A DNA stretch of 64,000 nt from Prauserella halophila (GTDB lineage Bacteria; Actinomycetota; Actinomycetes; Mycobacteriales; Pseudonocardiaceae): contig NZ_JAMTCQ010000008.1 of NCBI RefSeq assembly GCF_024171895.1, positions 744,001 to 808,000 of the forward strand, read 5' to 3'. Of this stretch, positions 45,992-54,172 are shown piece by piece (the stretch's first letter is position 1; every line of letters begins with the position of its first letter). The notes under the pieces were generated by a model. It worked only from the letters and a program-made list of their open reading frames with translations, was not told the DNA's origin and ran no database searches. Both the position numbers and the translations under genes were made by a program.

Positions 45992-46396
45992 ATGACCACA
46001 GCCATCGAGGAACAGCCGGTCTACGACGTGAGCACCATCGACGACCCCGACGCGCTCGTGCTCATGATGCGCCGACTGAACGACGAGCTGACCCCGGACC
46101 GTGCGGGCGGGGTGGTGTGGAATCTGCTACCCGGCGCCGAGTCGGCTGCCGGTCTGGTCGCTGGCGTGAACGGCGCCGTGGGGTGCCTGACGTGGGAGGC
46201 CGATGACGGCACCGAGTTTGTGCCGGCGAACGGGTCGAACGGTGGCGAGGTCGACTACTTCACTTGGGACGGCCACCACTTCGTGCAGCCACCCCGCGCC
46301 GAGGTGCCGACCGACACGGTGTTCGACGCGGTCCGCGAGTTCGTCACCACCGGCCGGCGGCCGACCTGCGTGCCGTGGACGGAGACGCAGCTGTGA
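45992..46396 (+). CDS. Imm1 family immunity protein
   Basis: The 134-residue protein ends with VFDAVREFVTTGRRPTCVPW, the typical end of the Imm1 family, after YFTWDGHHFVQPPRAEVPTD. Imm1 proteins accompany deaminase and other toxin domains and neutralise them by binding. The ATG at 45992 overlaps the original TGA of the deaminase frame (ATGA). The gene itself looks intact, which would be expected if the toxin is or was recently active. Confidence 0.88.
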   Translation: MTTAIEEQPVYDVSTIDDPDALVLMMRRLNDELTPDRAGGVVWNLLPGAESAAGLVAGVNGAVGCLTWEADDGTEFVPANGSNGGEVDYFTWDGHHFVQPPRAEVPTDTVFDAVREFVTTGRRPTCVPWTETQL

Positions 46397-46546
46397 CCAA
46401 CGTCGGTAAGTGCAGCTGCCGACCCGGCCCGCGACACGGGCCACTCGGATGGGGACGTAGTCACTCGAATTAGGCATGACGAACCCGCATGACCAGGCCG
46501 AACGGCGTACGATGAAGGCAGGCCCATCACCGAGAGGGGGCCGATC

Positions 46547-46930
46547 ATGACCGATACGCCGGCCACCGGGCCCGTACAGTCCACCCCTTCGCCGGACCCT
46601 CCGCCCACGAACTCGGCTCCACCGGTCGGCCCGAGCGCCGCCACCGAGCCACCGGCGGCCCCGGCCGCACCCGACCCGCGGCGCCGGACACGCACCAGCG
46701 CGCTGTGGATCGGTGTCATCGTCTTCGCCGCCGTGCTCGTGCTCCTGCTGATCTTCATCCTGCAGAACACGCAAGCCGTGGAGATCTCCTACTTCACCGT
46801 CAGCGGCAGCGTCTCGCTCGCCGTGGCCATGCTGCTCTCCACCGTCGCCGGGGTGCTGCTCACCGCGATTGCCGGGTCCCTGCGCATCCGGCAGCTACGC
46901 CGGCGCATACCGCGCTCGCCCCGCCACTGA
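46547..46930 (+). CDS. LapA domain (DUF1049) membrane protein
   Basis: A disordered Pro/Thr/Ala-rich N-terminus of about 45 residues precedes two transmembrane helices (ALWIGVIVFAAVLVLLLIFI and VSLAVAMLLSTVAGVLLTAI). Between them is the LapA signature LQNTQAVEISYFTVSGS. The C-terminus is basic. The ATG at 46547 has GAGAGGGG upstream and a TACGAT -10-like element about 40 bases before. LapA proteins act in envelope assembly in other bacteria; the role here is unknown. Confidence 0.88.
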   Translation: MTDTPATGPVQSTPSPDPPPTNSAPPVGPSAATEPPAAPAAPDPRRRTRTSALWIGVIVFAAVLVLLLIFILQNTQAVEISYFTVSGSVSLAVAMLLSTVAGVLLTAIAGSLRIRQLRRRIPRSPRH

Positions 46931-47275
46931 CCGCGCGCCACACAGCCACGCTCCGACCTCGGAAGCGTGGCTACCCGCGCGACCGGTGCTCGGTCGGCTC
47001 CACCAGATGAACCCGGCGGTCGTCGGGGTCACGGCTGTTCGAGCCCACCCTCCCCTCGACCACCGCCCTCCCCGACCACCGCCGGTGCCGCTGAACCCGA
47101 CCGGGTCGCAGCTCGGGGGATTTCCCCATGGAACCGGTGCTCGCCGGAATGCGTCGGTACCATCAACGCCGTCTCGTTGCGGAGACCGTGCGCCTATGGG
47201 TACGAACCCGTCGGCCCGCGCGGCGGAACACAGGCGTCGGCACGGCGCGGACGTCATCATGGGGAGGGATCACGC
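46931..47275. other. 345-bp gap upstream of the type VII secretion-type locus
   Basis: No gene is supported. A near-palindrome gggggatttcccc at about 47115-47127 precedes the locus by 150 bases, and a clear ribosome binding site (ggggaggg) precedes the next start. Confidence 0.5.
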
Positions 47276-47590
47276 ATGAGCCGCCAATTCGATCCGGAGC
47301 AGATCGCCGAACTGGCCACGAAGGTCGGTCAGCTCAAGGACAGTTTCACCAAGACGGGCACGGACCTGGGCGACGGCGACCCCGGCAGCGCGTACGGCTC
47401 GCTGAGCAACGCGGCCAGCGCCGGTGAGACGATGCGGCACTTCTACAGCGGTATGAACTCCGAATTGAAAGCCGCCGCGAACCTCGTCGACGCCGCGTCC
47501 CGGGCGCTGGCCGACGCTGCCGAGCGCATGCAGGGCGACGAGGACGCGGGCGTGCACACTTTCGGGGGCGTCGACCCCGAGCGGGCTTGA
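47276..47590 (+). CDS. EspC-like type VII secretion-associated small protein
   Basis: The 104-residue, wholly helical protein (FDPEQIAELATKVGQLKDSF then NSELKAAANLVDAASRALAD) resembles EspC/DUF2580-type proteins of the ESX secretion system, with a helical hairpin and no signal peptide. GGGGAGGG lies eight bases before the ATG. It is directly followed by a WXG-type effector, and the two probably form a heterodimer that is exported together. No ESX core genes lie within the window. Confidence 0.75.
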   Translation: MSRQFDPEQIAELATKVGQLKDSFTKTGTDLGDGDPGSAYGSLSNAASAGETMRHFYSGMNSELKAAANLVDAASRALADAAERMQGDEDAGVHTFGGVDPERA

Positions 47591-47623
47591 TCGGATCGAG
47601 GACCGGAACCAGGGGAGTTGCCG

Positions 47624-48832
47624 ATGACCACCGCAGGACAGCAGTCGGAGACGCTCGACGACCCGTCGTACGACCGTCCGAAGTCGATGGACGACATCGA
47701 CAAGCACTCCCAGCAGGCCCAGAAGCTCGACGCGTCGGCGCTCAACGACCAGGCCCAGAAGGTCAGCGGAGCCGCGACCAGCTCCAGCGAACTCGGAGAC
47801 AATCTCAAAAACTTCCGCGACGACCTGGAACGCAACTGGGAGGGCAGGGACGCCGACGCGGCCGCCGACCATCTCAACGAGCTGAGCAGGGCCAGCTACC
47901 AGGTCAGCGACAAGGCCGCGAAGGCCAAGAGCGTCTTACAGGGCGTGTCCTCGATTCTGGAGAGCACCAAGAAGCAGGTCGCACAACTCGCCGGTGAGGC
48001 CACCGAGAACGACGCGGCGAACCGCAAGCTGATCGGTGCCGCTCGGCAGCGGAAGAACAGCGCCGACGACGAGAACGAGATCCAGGCCGCAGCGTCCGAG
48101 ATCGAACGGCTGCGGCAGCTCAACGAGAAGAGCGCCAACGGCAAGAAGGCCGAGATCGAGGAGATACTCGACCACGCCGAGAAGCAGATCGACGAGCTCC
48201 TCGAACCCCTGGGCATCGCCATCGATGCCGGCTTTGCGTCCCGGCTACCGGCCGGCAACAGCGACACCACGACGGCCAGCGCGAGCCCCGGCCCCATCGA
48301 CACCAGTGGTGGCCAGGCGCCCGCTGTCGGCGGCGGTGCCGCAGGCGGTGGTGGGGACTCCGGCGGCGGTGGCGCCGTCGCCGCGGTCCAGGGCGACGGG
48401 AGGCCTGCCAAGCCGATCGATGCCCGGGGTGACAACCCGGCCAAGATCGCCGAACAGTTCCTCGGCCGCAACGCGGGCGACCTCAAGAACAGCGGTGAGC
48501 TGCCCGCGATGGAGTCGTGGGTACCCAACGACGTCAACTGCGCGAACTTCGTTTCCGGCACCCTCGAGGCGGCAGGCCTGATCGATCAGAATCAGGCCAG
48601 CGCCTCGGTCGACCAGCTCTCGGCCAACCTCAAGGCGGACGGCTGGGAGTCGGTACCGCTCTCCGAGGCGAAACCCGGCGACGTGGTGGTCTCCAACGGT
48701 GGCGGACACGTCGTGCTGTATGCGGGCGACGGTCAGTTCATCGGCTCGAACAACATCAATCCCGACGGTTCGCAGCAGATCAGCATGGGCGGCGGCAGCG
48801 GCCTGGTCGAGGTGCTCACCCCTCCGACCTGA
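47624..48832 (+). CDS. Type VII secretion effector with NlpC/P60-CHAP-like hydrolase domain
   Basis: Residues 1-200 form a long helical domain with the WXG motif (LERNWEGRDADAAADHL, Trp72) and coiled coils. A Gly/Ser/Ala-rich linker (about 205-270) leads to a C-terminal cysteine hydrolase domain: Cys306 in VNCANFVSGTLEAAG and His362 in GGGHVVLYAG, followed by IGSNNINPDGSQQISMGGGS. This arrangement fits peptidoglycan endopeptidases or amidases. The protein could be secreted through an ESX system as an antibacterial toxin or as a cell-wall remodelling enzyme. The ATG at 47624 has GGGGAG upstream; a TTG two codons earlier is possible. Confidence 0.82.
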   Translation: MTTAGQQSETLDDPSYDRPKSMDDIDKHSQQAQKLDASALNDQAQKVSGAATSSSELGDNLKNFRDDLERNWEGRDADAAADHLNELSRASYQVSDKAAKAKSVLQGVSSILESTKKQVAQLAGEATENDAANRKLIGAARQRKNSADDENEIQAAASEIERLRQLNEKSANGKKAEIEEILDHAEKQIDELLEPLGIAIDAGFASRLPAGNSDTTTASASPGPIDTSGGQAPAVGGGAAGGGGDSGGGGAVAAVQGDGRPAKPIDARGDNPAKIAEQFLGRNAGDLKNSGELPAMESWVPNDVNCANFVSGTLEAAGLIDQNQASASVDQLSANLKADGWESVPLSEAKPGDVVVSNGGGHVVLYAGDGQFIGSNNINPDGSQQISMGGGSGLVEVLTPPT

Positions 48833-48999
48833 TCGGCGAACGGCACCGCCACCCGGCAGGTCGACGTCCCCTGCCGCACTCACCCGACGCTGTACCATCA
48901 CCGGGCCGGGCCGGCCGCCCCGCAGATTCCGACGTCGGCGCCGGGACGCGGTCGTGATCATCGGCCGAACCGCTGCCCTGCTATCTGGGAGGTAGCTCG

Positions 49000-49410
49000 A
49001 TGCACACCCCGCCCGCGCAACCCGCACCGCACTCGCTGAACCCCGGCGATCCGGCCAGGGAAGCGGTACTCCAGGCCGCCACCGCACCGCTTCGCAACGC
49101 CGTCGGCGACCGGCTCGACGTGGCGGTGGAACGTCTCACCCGCATCGGCTCGTGGGTGTTCCTGCAGGGGACGATGCGCGGCGCCGACGGTGGACCGCCG
49201 AACTACACCGACACGGTCTTCGAGACGCGCCGTGCCGACGGTGTGATGTCCGATGTCTACATGGCGCTGCTGGACAAGGCCGATCCCGCGATCACCGACA
49301 ACGACCCGCGGGGGTGGCGCGTGACCGAATGCGCCATCGGCCCGACCGACATCGCGTGGCTGCCGTGGTCGGACCGGCACGGCGCACCGCGCGCACTGTT
49401 CGGAGCCTGA
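49000..49410 (+). CDS. Hypothetical protein, possible partner/inhibitor of the upstream hydrolase
   Basis: The 136-residue protein has the pattern LDVAVERLTRIGSWVFLQGT ... ECAIGPTDIAWLPWSDRHGA, which I recall from small proteins in other bacteria encoded near envelope enzymes. No signal peptide or membrane helix is visible in this form. GGGAGGT precedes the ATG with good spacing. Its place right behind the hydrolase effector suggests an immunity or inhibitor role, but this is positional inference. Confidence 0.65.
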   Translation: MHTPPAQPAPHSLNPGDPAREAVLQAATAPLRNAVGDRLDVAVERLTRIGSWVFLQGTMRGADGGPPNYTDTVFETRRADGVMSDVYMALLDKADPAITDNDPRGWRVTECAIGPTDIAWLPWSDRHGAPRALFGA

Positions 49411-49466
49411 CACTCACACTCGGTGACCGGCCCCGGACCGGGCACCCCGGCGCGACCATCCGTAAT

Positions 49467-49534
49467 GGTCAAGTTTCCTTGACACATCAATGTCAAGCAC
49501 GCTTTACTTCCAGGCATGGAAAGCTCACTTGACA
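49467..49534. promoter_or_regulatory. Promoter and multi-half-site operator of the membrane protein/XRE pair
   Basis: A perfect inverted repeat CTTGACA (49478-49484) - catcaa - TGTCAAG (49491-49497) overlaps a TTGACA -35 box. A further half-site TCAAG at 49469-49473 faces it, and another CTTGACA occurs inside the start of the gene at 49528-49534. A weak -10 (TTTACT) lies about 18 bases after the TTGACA. This fits autoregulation by the XRE protein encoded second in the operon. Confidence 0.6.
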
Positions 49535-49953
49535 CCACCCGGCCGAAAGCGCCCGCACGGGCCTACGTGCTGATGGTCGTGACGGGACTCGCGCTCGCGG
49601 CCGCGGTCGGCCTTCTCGCCGCCACGCTCCGATCCGACGACTGGTGGCCGACCTTCGCCGTCTTCGCGGCCACGACCGCAGGCCCGTTGCTGTCGTTGAC
49701 CTGGCTCGTGTTCGTCGCCCGGTACACGGTCCGCCCGGACTCCCACCGGGACGACAACGCCGAGAGCCGGTGGCTCACCGAGGCGACCAGCAGCGCGTTC
49801 CACGACCTCGTCATCATGTGCGGAATCGCCCTGTTCCTGCTGTCGATCAGTGGCATCGAGGTCGGTGCCGCGGCGGCGCTGAGCGGCGTCCTCGTCGTCG
49901 CCGCCGTCGACACGGTCGTGCGTTATCAGCTCCTCAAGCGCCGGGCCGCGTGA
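49516..49953 (+). CDS. Four-helix membrane protein paired with XRE regulator
   Basis: Four hydrophobic helices are visible in 145 residues (AYVLMVVTGLALAAAVGLLA; TFAVFAATTAGPLLSLTWLV; FHDLVIMCGIALFLLSISGI; VGAAAALSGVLVVAAVDTVV). Small integral membrane proteins of this sort are often encoded just before a YgzD-like XRE regulator. The ATG at 49516 is very close to the promoter, so the mRNA may be leaderless. Function is unknown. Confidence 0.8.
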   Translation: MESSLDTTRPKAPARAYVLMVVTGLALAAAVGLLAATLRSDDWWPTFAVFAATTAGPLLSLTWLVFVARYTVRPDSHRDDNAESRWLTEATSSAFHDLVIMCGIALFLLSISGIEVGAAAALSGVLVVAAVDTVVRYQLLKRRAA

Positions 49954-50168
49954 TGGACAACGTCGTCGCCGCCCTGCGCGCCGAACAGGAGTGGTCCCAG
50001 GCGCATCTCGCCGACCTGCTGGGCGTGTCCCGGCAGACGGTGGTCTCGATCGAGAAGGGCCGATTCGACCCGAGCCTGCCACTGGCGTTCCGTATCGCGC
50101 GCACGTTCGCGCGCCCCGTCGAAGACATCTTCACCCCCGACGAGTCCACCCCCGGCAGCGCGACGTGA
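49953..50168 (+). CDS. Small XRE-family regulator, YgzD type
   Basis: The 71 residues are almost only a helix-turn-helix: LRAEQEWSQAHLADLLGVSR then QTVVSIEKGRFDPSLPLAFR and ARTFARPVEDIFTP, typical of the compact XRE group. The ATG overlaps the stop of the membrane protein gene (TGATG), so expression is coupled. It likely represses its own operon through the CTTGACA sites at 49467-49534. Confidence 0.9.
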   Translation: MDNVVAALRAEQEWSQAHLADLLGVSRQTVVSIEKGRFDPSLPLAFRIARTFARPVEDIFTPDESTPGSAT

Positions 50169-50213
50169 GACCTCCGCACTGCCCCTACCGGCGGCAGGAG
50201 GGGTTCACGCGCG

Positions 50214-51233
50214 TCAATCCCGCACTCGTCTGACTGGACCGTCCACGGCCGGCGATGCGCACGCCGTGCGGCTGCGCGTCACCGGCGGGGACGTCGTCCT
50301 CGCCACGGCGGCGACGGCCGCGACGACCAGTCCGCAGCCGAGCAGTTGCAGCAGCGACGGCGTCTCCCCCAGGAACACGACACCGAGCGCGATCGCTGCC
50401 ACCGGCTGGATCAGCAGGATCGTGGCGCCGAGCGCGCCGGGCAGTCTGCGGATCGCCGACCCGACCAGCAACCAGCCGAGGATCTGCCCCGTCACGGCCA
50501 GCACGGCGATCCAGCCGAACGACGACACCGACGGGGCGAGGTCGAGGGTGCCCGTCCCGAGCCCGGCGGCCAGTGCCACGGCGGCGCCGGCAAGGTTGAC
50601 GGTCGTCAGCATCGTGACCTGCGAGCCGGGCTGGTCGGTGCGGCGCAGCACCAGCAGGTAGCCGGCGTAGGCGACGCCCGCGAGCAGGCCGGTCACGGCG
50701 CCGTAGACCGGCGCGTCACCGAACGCGTGCGCATCACCGATGCCGGCGGCCAGCGCCACCCCGCCGAGCGCCAGCGGCACCGTCGCCCAGAACGCCGTGC
50801 GCACGCGCTCCCGGAACAACACCAGGCACGCCAGCGGAACCAGTACGACCTGGATGTTGACCATGACGGTCGCGACTCCCGCGCCCACCGCTTGGATCGA
50901 CTCCGACCACAGCACCATGTCCAGGCCGAGGAACAGTCCGGCGAGCACGTGCCGCCGATGGAACCGCCACCGGACGCCCGCGCGCAGGCCCAGCAACAGC
51001 AACAGCGGCACGGCCAGCAGGCAGCGGAAGAACGTCACCGTGGCACTGGAGGCACCGGCCAGTGCGACGAACAGCGGCGTCGTGCCGATCGTCAGCGCCC
51101 CGGCGACGGCGACGAGCCGCGCGTCAAGGCGGTCGAGCAAGCCCGGCGGCGTTGCCGTGCCGGGCGCGGCGGGCGTGTCGGGAGTGGACGGTCGGACGGC
51201 GGCGGGCGTGGCGGTGTCGGTCACGACATCCAT
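50214..51233 (-). CDS. DMT superfamily (EamA) transporter
   Basis: Ten hydrophobic helices arranged as two EamA repeats are seen in 339 residues, for example LFVALAGASSATVTFFRCLL and WLLVGSAIRRLPGALGATIL, and the end helix LLQLLGCGLVVAAVAAVA. Such permeases export amino acids or other metabolites. It is divergent from a LysR regulator, which probably controls it. The N-terminus has a short Pro/Thr/Ala-rich tail. Confidence 0.9.
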   Translation of the reverse strand: MDVVTDTATPAAVRPSTPDTPAAPGTATPPGLLDRLDARLVAVAGALTIGTTPLFVALAGASSATVTFFRCLLAVPLLLLLGLRAGVRWRFHRRHVLAGLFLGLDMVLWSESIQAVGAGVATVMVNIQVVLVPLACLVLFRERVRTAFWATVPLALGGVALAAGIGDAHAFGDAPVYGAVTGLLAGVAYAGYLLVLRRTDQPGSQVTMLTTVNLAGAAVALAAGLGTGTLDLAPSVSSFGWIAVLAVTGQILGWLLVGSAIRRLPGALGATILLIQPVAAIALGVVFLGETPSLLQLLGCGLVVAAVAAVARTTSPPVTRSRTACASPAVDGPVRRVRD

Positions 51234-51351
51234 CAGACCTGCGCACCGGCACGAACACCAGCGATGAAAACTGACGAATACCCATCACGAATCGTCATGA
51301 GCCGATCACGTCATCCCGCACCCGGCACCGCGAGCCCGTATCGTTGTTTAT

Positions 51352-52266
51352 GTGTTCCGCATCGAACGCCTCCAGGCGCTGCACGCGGTCGACCGGCACG
51401 GTTCGCTCGCCGCCGCGGCCGAGACGCTGCACCTGACGCCGTCCGCGGTCTCGCAGCAACTGTCCAAACTGGAACGCGACGCGGGCGTCCGACTGCTGGT
51501 GCCGCACGGCCGCACGGTCAAGCTCACCCCGGCCGGAAAGGTGCTCGCCGAATCCGCGGAGACCGCCCTCGACGAGCTGACACGAGCGCGCACACGGATC
51601 GACGCGCTGTCCGGCAGCATCACCGGACCGGTGCGGGTCGGCACCGTGCCGACGGGCGTCTACGTGTTCGTCACCGAGGCGCTCACCGCACTCGTGGCCG
51701 ACCATCCCGCCATCGAACCCGCCGTGGTGGAGGTCGAGCCGGAGGCGAGCCTGCCCATGCTCATCAACGGCCAGCTCGACATCGCGGTCGTCGAGAGCTG
51801 GGACAACATGCCGCTCACCCGCCCACCGCACACCACGTGGCGGGCGCTGCGCGACGACACCGCGCGCGTCATGCTGCCCGCCGACGATCCGCGCGCCACT
51901 GCGGACGTGATCGGCGCACGCGACGTGGCCAGGGACAGCTGGGTGTCGTGGACGGCGGGCTCCCGCGCGCACGCATGGCTGTGCCACACGCTGCGCGAAC
52001 GCGGTGTCGAACCGGACGTGCGCCACTACGTCACCGGGTACGCCACCCAGTTCTCGCTCGTCGCCCGGCTCGGGGCCACCGCGCTCATGCCGGCGATGTC
52101 GCTGGCCGTGGCCTCCGGACACGACATCCGCGCACTGAGGCTCGACGACCCGTCACCGCGCCGCACGCTGTACGCCGTCACGGCCGAACCCCAACCGCGA
52201 CCCGCCGTCGGAGCCTGCCTCGATGCGCTCGCCGACGCGGCCCAGCTCGACCACGCCACACCGTGA
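51352..52266 (+). CDS. LysR family transcriptional regulator
   Basis: The N-terminal winged helix is clear (FRIERLQALHAVDRHGSLAA then AAETLHLTPSAVSQQLSKLE) and is followed by a substrate-binding domain of about 210 residues. The GTG at 51352 begins the conserved region. The 118-bp gap to the divergent DMT transporter gene is where its binding site should lie. The effector is unknown. A nucleoside deaminase gene follows after 43 bases on the same strand. Confidence 0.92.
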   Translation: MFRIERLQALHAVDRHGSLAAAAETLHLTPSAVSQQLSKLERDAGVRLLVPHGRTVKLTPAGKVLAESAETALDELTRARTRIDALSGSITGPVRVGTVPTGVYVFVTEALTALVADHPAIEPAVVEVEPEASLPMLINGQLDIAVVESWDNMPLTRPPHTTWRALRDDTARVMLPADDPRATADVIGARDVARDSWVSWTAGSRAHAWLCHTLRERGVEPDVRHYVTGYATQFSLVARLGATALMPAMSLAVASGHDIRALRLDDPSPRRTLYAVTAEPQPRPAVGACLDALADAAQLDHATP

Positions 52267-52309
52267 TCCGGCCTGGCGGGCGGACGGCGAGTGCGCGAAA
52301 CTGCCCGCC

Positions 52310-52789
52310 ATGGTGGACGAAACCGACCTGAAGCATCTGCGGCGGTGCGTCGAGCTCGCAGAAGCGGCGCTCGACTCGGGGGACGATCCGTTCGGTTCCG
52401 TGCTCGTCACGGCGGACGGCACGAGGGCGTTCGAGGACCACAACCATGTCTCGGGCGGCGATCACACCCGGCATCCGGAGTTCGCGATCGCACGCTGGGC
52501 CGCCGAGCACCTGACCTCCGAGCAGCGCGCGGCGGCGACGGTCTACACGTCCGGCGAGCACTGCCCGATGTGCGCCGCGGCGCACGGCTGGGTCGGCCTG
52601 GGACGCATCGTGTACGCGTCCTCGTCGCAGCAGCTGACCTCCTGGCTCACCGAGCTGGACACGCCGCCACCGCGCGTGCGCCCACTGCCGATCGGCGAGA
52701 TCGTTCCGGATGCCCTGCTCGACGGCCCCGTCCCGGAGCTCGCCGGGCAGGTCCGGGCTCTGCACGCCCGCAGGCACCGCGGCTCGTGA
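52310..52789 (+). CDS. Nucleoside deaminase, CDA/TadA-GuaD superfamily
   Basis: The zinc motifs H-x-E (HPEFAIARWAAE) and C-x-x-C (SGEHCPMCAAAHGWVGLG) are intact. The 159-residue length and the ending resemble guanine deaminase-like and tRNA adenosine deaminase-like proteins. The tRNA-specific TadA features are not obvious, so a free base or nucleoside is the likelier substrate. The ATG at 52310 is preferred. It may be cotranscribed with the LysR gene. Confidence 0.88.
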   Translation: MVDETDLKHLRRCVELAEAALDSGDDPFGSVLVTADGTRAFEDHNHVSGGDHTRHPEFAIARWAAEHLTSEQRAAATVYTSGEHCPMCAAAHGWVGLGRIVYASSSQQLTSWLTELDTPPPRVRPLPIGEIVPDALLDGPVPELAGQVRALHARRHRGS

Positions 52790-52980
52790 ACCGGCGGCCC
52801 GCGGGCCTGCTGGGGCCTGCGCACCCACCCGGCCCGCCGGCCGAACGCGATCGCGTGTCCGCACGAACGAGTGCCGGAGGGCCGGACGGGTCCGGATGGA
52901 TGCAGTACCGTCACAACCCCACCCGCGACCGCGCTGCCCGCGACCGCGCTGCCCCCGACCACGCCGGAGGTGACCTTCCC

Positions 52981-53157
52981 GTGCAGAACCCGCTGCGCTG
53001 GCCGGGACGTCTCGCCGACTGGTTCGAACTGCGCGGCGTGTACGTACCCGGCGAGGACAACCGCGTCGTCGACCCGTGGCGCGACTGGGGCTGGCTGATC
53101 GTCGCGTGGCTGGTGACGTTCGCCGTGTTCATCCTCCTGTTCGCGTTCGCGCTCTGA
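52981..53157 (+). CDS. Small single-pass membrane protein
   Basis: GTG 52981 has GGAGGTGA upstream at good distance. The 58 residues (NPLRWPGRLADWFELRGVYV then GEDNRVVDPWRDWGWLIVAW) end in one transmembrane helix (LIVAWLVTFAVFILLFAFAL). A 15-bp direct repeat (ccgcgaccgcgctgc) lies just upstream. No family is recognised. Confidence 0.65.
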   Translation: MQNPLRWPGRLADWFELRGVYVPGEDNRVVDPWRDWGWLIVAWLVTFAVFILLFAFAL

Positions 53158-53579
53158 CAGGCTCGTCTCCCTGCCCGTGGCGGAGCACCCGCTCCCGCGT
53201 CACCACGTCGCTGTATCCCACGTCCCGTGCCACCGTGTCCCACGTCCCGTGTCGCCGTGTCCCCCACGTCAGCACGTCCCCGCGCGGTGACACCGGTGCC
53301 GACCCGGCACCGATCCGTACTGCACCATTCGGCGGTACCGGATCGTGTGACACAGGACATTCGCGGGTCACGAGCAGGACACATCCCAGAACCAGGAACG
53401 CCTCAACACCGCCGTGCGGGTGGCACTACTCCGTTCGCGCAAGCACAGTGGTCCGGGGCGTCACCCGGCGCCCGATGCGAGGTACCGCGCAGGCCGAAGA
53501 CGCCGCGTGCGCATTCCCCGCATCGACGACGAGCCGGCGGTGCGGTGTGCACCCAGCGGGCGGAACAGGAGTGACAGCG
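53158..53579. other. 420-bp gap without a supported gene
   Basis: The gap contains several imperfect copies of a cacgtcccgtg-type motif between 53215 and 53285 and no plausible coding frame. It should carry the promoter of the lipoprotein gene. Confidence 0.45.
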
Positions 53580-54131
53580 GTGCGAAAGGGCAGGCCGGGG
53601 CTGGCCGTCTGCGCGCTCCTGGCACTCACCGCCTGCGGTGCCGAGTCCGCCACACCCACCGGCGGGGCGGCCGTCCCCCCTGGCACCACCAGCCGGGCTC
53701 CGGTCTCCGACACACCCGCCCGCGAGACGCCCGCACAACCGGCCGTGCTGTTCGGCGCGGACCACCGGTTCGGCTCCGGACTGGTCGTCAACGTGTCCGA
53801 GCCGAAGACGTTCACGCCCAGCGATTCGGCGTTCCCGGACGCGGACCGTGCCGCGGCATTCACCCTCACCGTGTACAACGAGACGGACAAGCCGTACCGG
53901 ATCTCGCAGCTGTCCGTGCGCGCCGCCTCCGGCGGCGAACGCGCCCCGCAGGTCGTCGACCCCACGCAGGGATACACCGGCATCGTCGAGGCCGACAGCG
54001 ATCTGCCCGCAGGCGAGCGCGTCGAACTGTCGTACGCCTTCGCCGTCCCGCCCCGGCACGAGATGCTCAAGCTCACCGTGTGCCCGGACATGTCCCGTGA
54101 GTCCCGAGCGATCTACCACGGCACGGTCTGA
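53580..54131 (+). CDS. Putative lipoprotein with DUF4352-like domain
   Basis: A lipoprotein signal peptide is present: VRKGRPGLAVCALLALTACG with the lipobox LTAC. A Pro/Thr linker follows, then a beta-rich domain (FTLTVYNETDKPYRISQLSV) like DUF4352-type immunoglobulin-like lipoprotein domains. It should be anchored on the outer face of the membrane. GTG 53580 has AGGAG nine bases upstream; GTG 53571 is an alternative. Function is unknown. Confidence 0.8.
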   Translation: MRKGRPGLAVCALLALTACGAESATPTGGAAVPPGTTSRAPVSDTPARETPAQPAVLFGADHRFGSGLVVNVSEPKTFTPSDSAFPDADRAAAFTLTVYNETDKPYRISQLSVRAASGGERAPQVVDPTQGYTGIVEADSDLPAGERVELSYAFAVPPRHEMLKLTVCPDMSRESRAIYHGTV

Positions 54132-54172
54132 CGCCCCGGTCTCCGCAGGACGGCGCCGGATACGCTTCGGGC

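Noticed and set aside
40707-46400. Integrative element with att sites at the tRNA 3' end
   Set aside because: I found no second copy of the tRNA 3' end and no integrase or excisionase in the window. Island status rests only on gene decay and composition.
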